Part shown: positions 63,163 through 64,000 of the stretch, piece after piece
Numbering within the stretch: the stretch's first letter is position 1
How the letters are laid out: every line of letters starts with the position of its first letter
Origin: Phycisphaerales bacterium
GTDB taxonomy: Bacteria; Planctomycetota; Phycisphaerae; Phycisphaerales; UBA1924
NCBI GenBank assembly: GCA_020845755.1
Contig: JADLFE010000004.1
Span: 62,001-126,000 of the forward strand
Length of the DNA: 64,000 nt
Reading direction: 5' to 3'
Translations under genes and position numbers: made by a program
The notes under the pieces: model-generated
Seen by the model: the letters and a program-made list of their open reading frames with translations, nothing else
What the model was told of the DNA's origin: nothing
The model's database searches: none

Positions 63163-64000
63163 CTAGTCGCCGAAGTGCGTCTCGACTTCCTTGGCCGCCC
63201 GCACCAGTGGGTCGTCAAGGGGCACGGTGCGCTGCTTCCCGCAGGGGAGGTTGATATCGACGTCGGTCAAGCGTCCGTGCTGCACGGCGGCCATGCGGTC
63301 GCGTTTGCCCTCGAGCACCATCGAGATCGCACGCTCGCCCAACAGCGTCGAGAGGACGCGATCGTCCGCGACGGGCGAGCCGCCGCGCTGCACATGCCCG
63401 AGCACGACATAGCGTGACTCGATCCCGGTGCGCTTCTCGACCTCGTCGGCGACCGCCTTGCCCACGCCGCCCAGCCGGATCGGATCCGGCGAGGTCGGGT
63501 CGACCTTGGAGACGAAGATCTGGCCTCCCTTGGGCTTGGCGCCCTCCGCGACGCACACGATGCTGTAGCGTTTGCCGTGTCTGCTGCGGACGCGCACGCA
63601 GTCGGAGATGGCTTCGAAGTCGAAGGGGATCTCCGGGATCAGGATCACATCCGCGCCGGATGCGACGCCCGAGTGCAACGCGATCCAGCCCGCGTTGCGT
63701 CCCATCACTTCCACCACCATCACGCGATGATGGCTGGCGGCCGTGGTCTTGACGCGGTCGAGCGCATCGGTCGCGATCGACACCGCGGTCTGAAATCCGA
63801 ACGTGATCTCCGTCCCCACCAGGTCATTGTCGATCGTCTTTGGGACGCCCATCACGTTGAGCGAGTGACCGGCCTTGTGGGCCGCCGCGGCCAGTTCCGA
63901 CGCGATCGTCATGCTCCCGTCGCCGCCGGCGACGATGAGCGTCTCGATCTTTTCGCGTCGGATCAATTGCAGGCACTGCTCGCGGCGGTCCTCCATGATG
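63163..64000 (-). CDS. pfkA: 6-phosphofructokinase, C-terminal part (5' end outside window)
   Basis: The last 278 or so residues; the frame is open to the window edge. Phosphofructokinase motifs: VAGGDGSMTIA (phosphoryl-donor site), GVPKTIDNDLVGTE (catalytic Asp), EVMGRNAGWIAL, IPEIPFDFE and LGHVQRGGSPVADDR. GGDGS with Gly marks ATP use, whereas PPi-dependent enzymes have GGDD; the Lys in PKTIDND is shared with PPi enzymes and with group III ATP enzymes. The most likely enzyme is therefore an ATP-dependent group III type. It would feed DHAP and other sugar products into glycolysis or work there in general. Confidence 0.93.
   Translation of the reverse strand, partial: IMEDRREQCLQLIRREKIETLIVAGGDGSMTIASELAAAAHKAGHSLNVMGVPKTIDNDLVGTEITFGFQTAVSIATDALDRVKTTAASHHRVMVVEVMGRNAGWIALHSGVASGADVILIPEIPFDFEAISDCVRVRSRHGKRYSIVCVAEGAKPKGGQIFVSKVDPTSPDPIRLGGVGKAVADEVEKRTGIESRYVVLGHVQRGGSPVADDRVLSTLLGERAISMVLEGKRDRMAAVQHGRLTDVDINLPCGKQRTVPLDDPLVRAAKEVETHFGD

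Noticed and set aside
1..64000. CRISPR arrays, insertion sequences, prophage or defence genes
   Set aside because: No evenly spaced short repeats, transposase, integrase, terminase or restriction genes were seen on either strand.

Overview
The window is GC-rich, gene-dense bacterial DNA that reads as a planctomycete, most likely of the Phycisphaerae. The support is: two exported enzymes carrying the same dockerin-like C-terminal module; a PEP-CTERM-like exported protein with a PAPG...RRRR tail; a DUF5107/TPR protein inside a sugar operon; and rhamnose plus L-lactate catabolism of the kind common in that phylum. This assignment is inferred from protein content, not from a phylogenetic marker. 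Many neighbouring genes share ATGA or GTGA stop-start overlaps, so translational coupling is the rule here.

Region 1 (1-11.2 kb, + strand): the end of an alpha-L-rhamnosidase-like hydrolase, then an L-arabinose ABC importer (AraF, AraG, AraH) with a 1098-residue DUF5107/TPR protein coupled between AraF and AraG, then an exported GH35 beta-galactosidase. A minus-strand SGNH hydrolase closes the block.

Region 2 (11.4-24.9 kb): a minus-strand L-rhamnose operon, in transcription order rhaD (bifunctional aldolase/dehydrogenase), rhaB, a second class II aldolase, rhaA, an ABC ATPase, a permease, and a permease fused to a sugar-binding protein. A lutABC operon is divergently transcribed from it. 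Together they give a complete route: rhamnose to rhamnulose to rhamnulose-1-phosphate to DHAP plus lactaldehyde, lactaldehyde to lactate, lactate to pyruvate. No microcompartment shell gene is present.

Region 3 (25-34.8 kb): a PreA-like dihydropyrimidine dehydrogenase, release factor 1, a two-gene ABC-2 exporter, a methyltransferase, the RNase P RNA gene (rnpB, minus strand, terminator inside the methyltransferase gene), a degenerate Gfo/Idh-like protein and an exported prolyl oligopeptidase.

Region 4 (34.8-44.1 kb, minus strand): a [NiFe] uptake hydrogenase operon, hyaA-hyaB-hyaC-hyaD-hypF-hypC-hypD-hypE, with a recognisable promoter. The small subunit has the six-cysteine proximal-cluster pattern of oxygen-tolerant enzymes. 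hypA and hypB are absent from the window.

Region 5 (44.5-52.8 kb): an elongator tRNA-Met, a CYTH protein, a beta-carbonic-anhydrase-like protein, a zinc-ribbon protein, a four-gene surface-sugar cluster (methyltransferase, acylneuraminate cytidylyltransferase, NeuB-type synthase, putative GT-B/capsule-type protein) and typA.

Region 6 (53.3-64 kb): a PEP-CTERM-like protein, a large exported protein of unknown function, a heptosyltransferase-like GT9, an exported M14 carboxypeptidase, an exported gamma-glutamyltransferase, an exported GDSL hydrolase, and the 3' part of a phosphofructokinase gene. No transposase, phage gene, CRISPR array or recognisable DNA-binding transcription factor was seen in the window.
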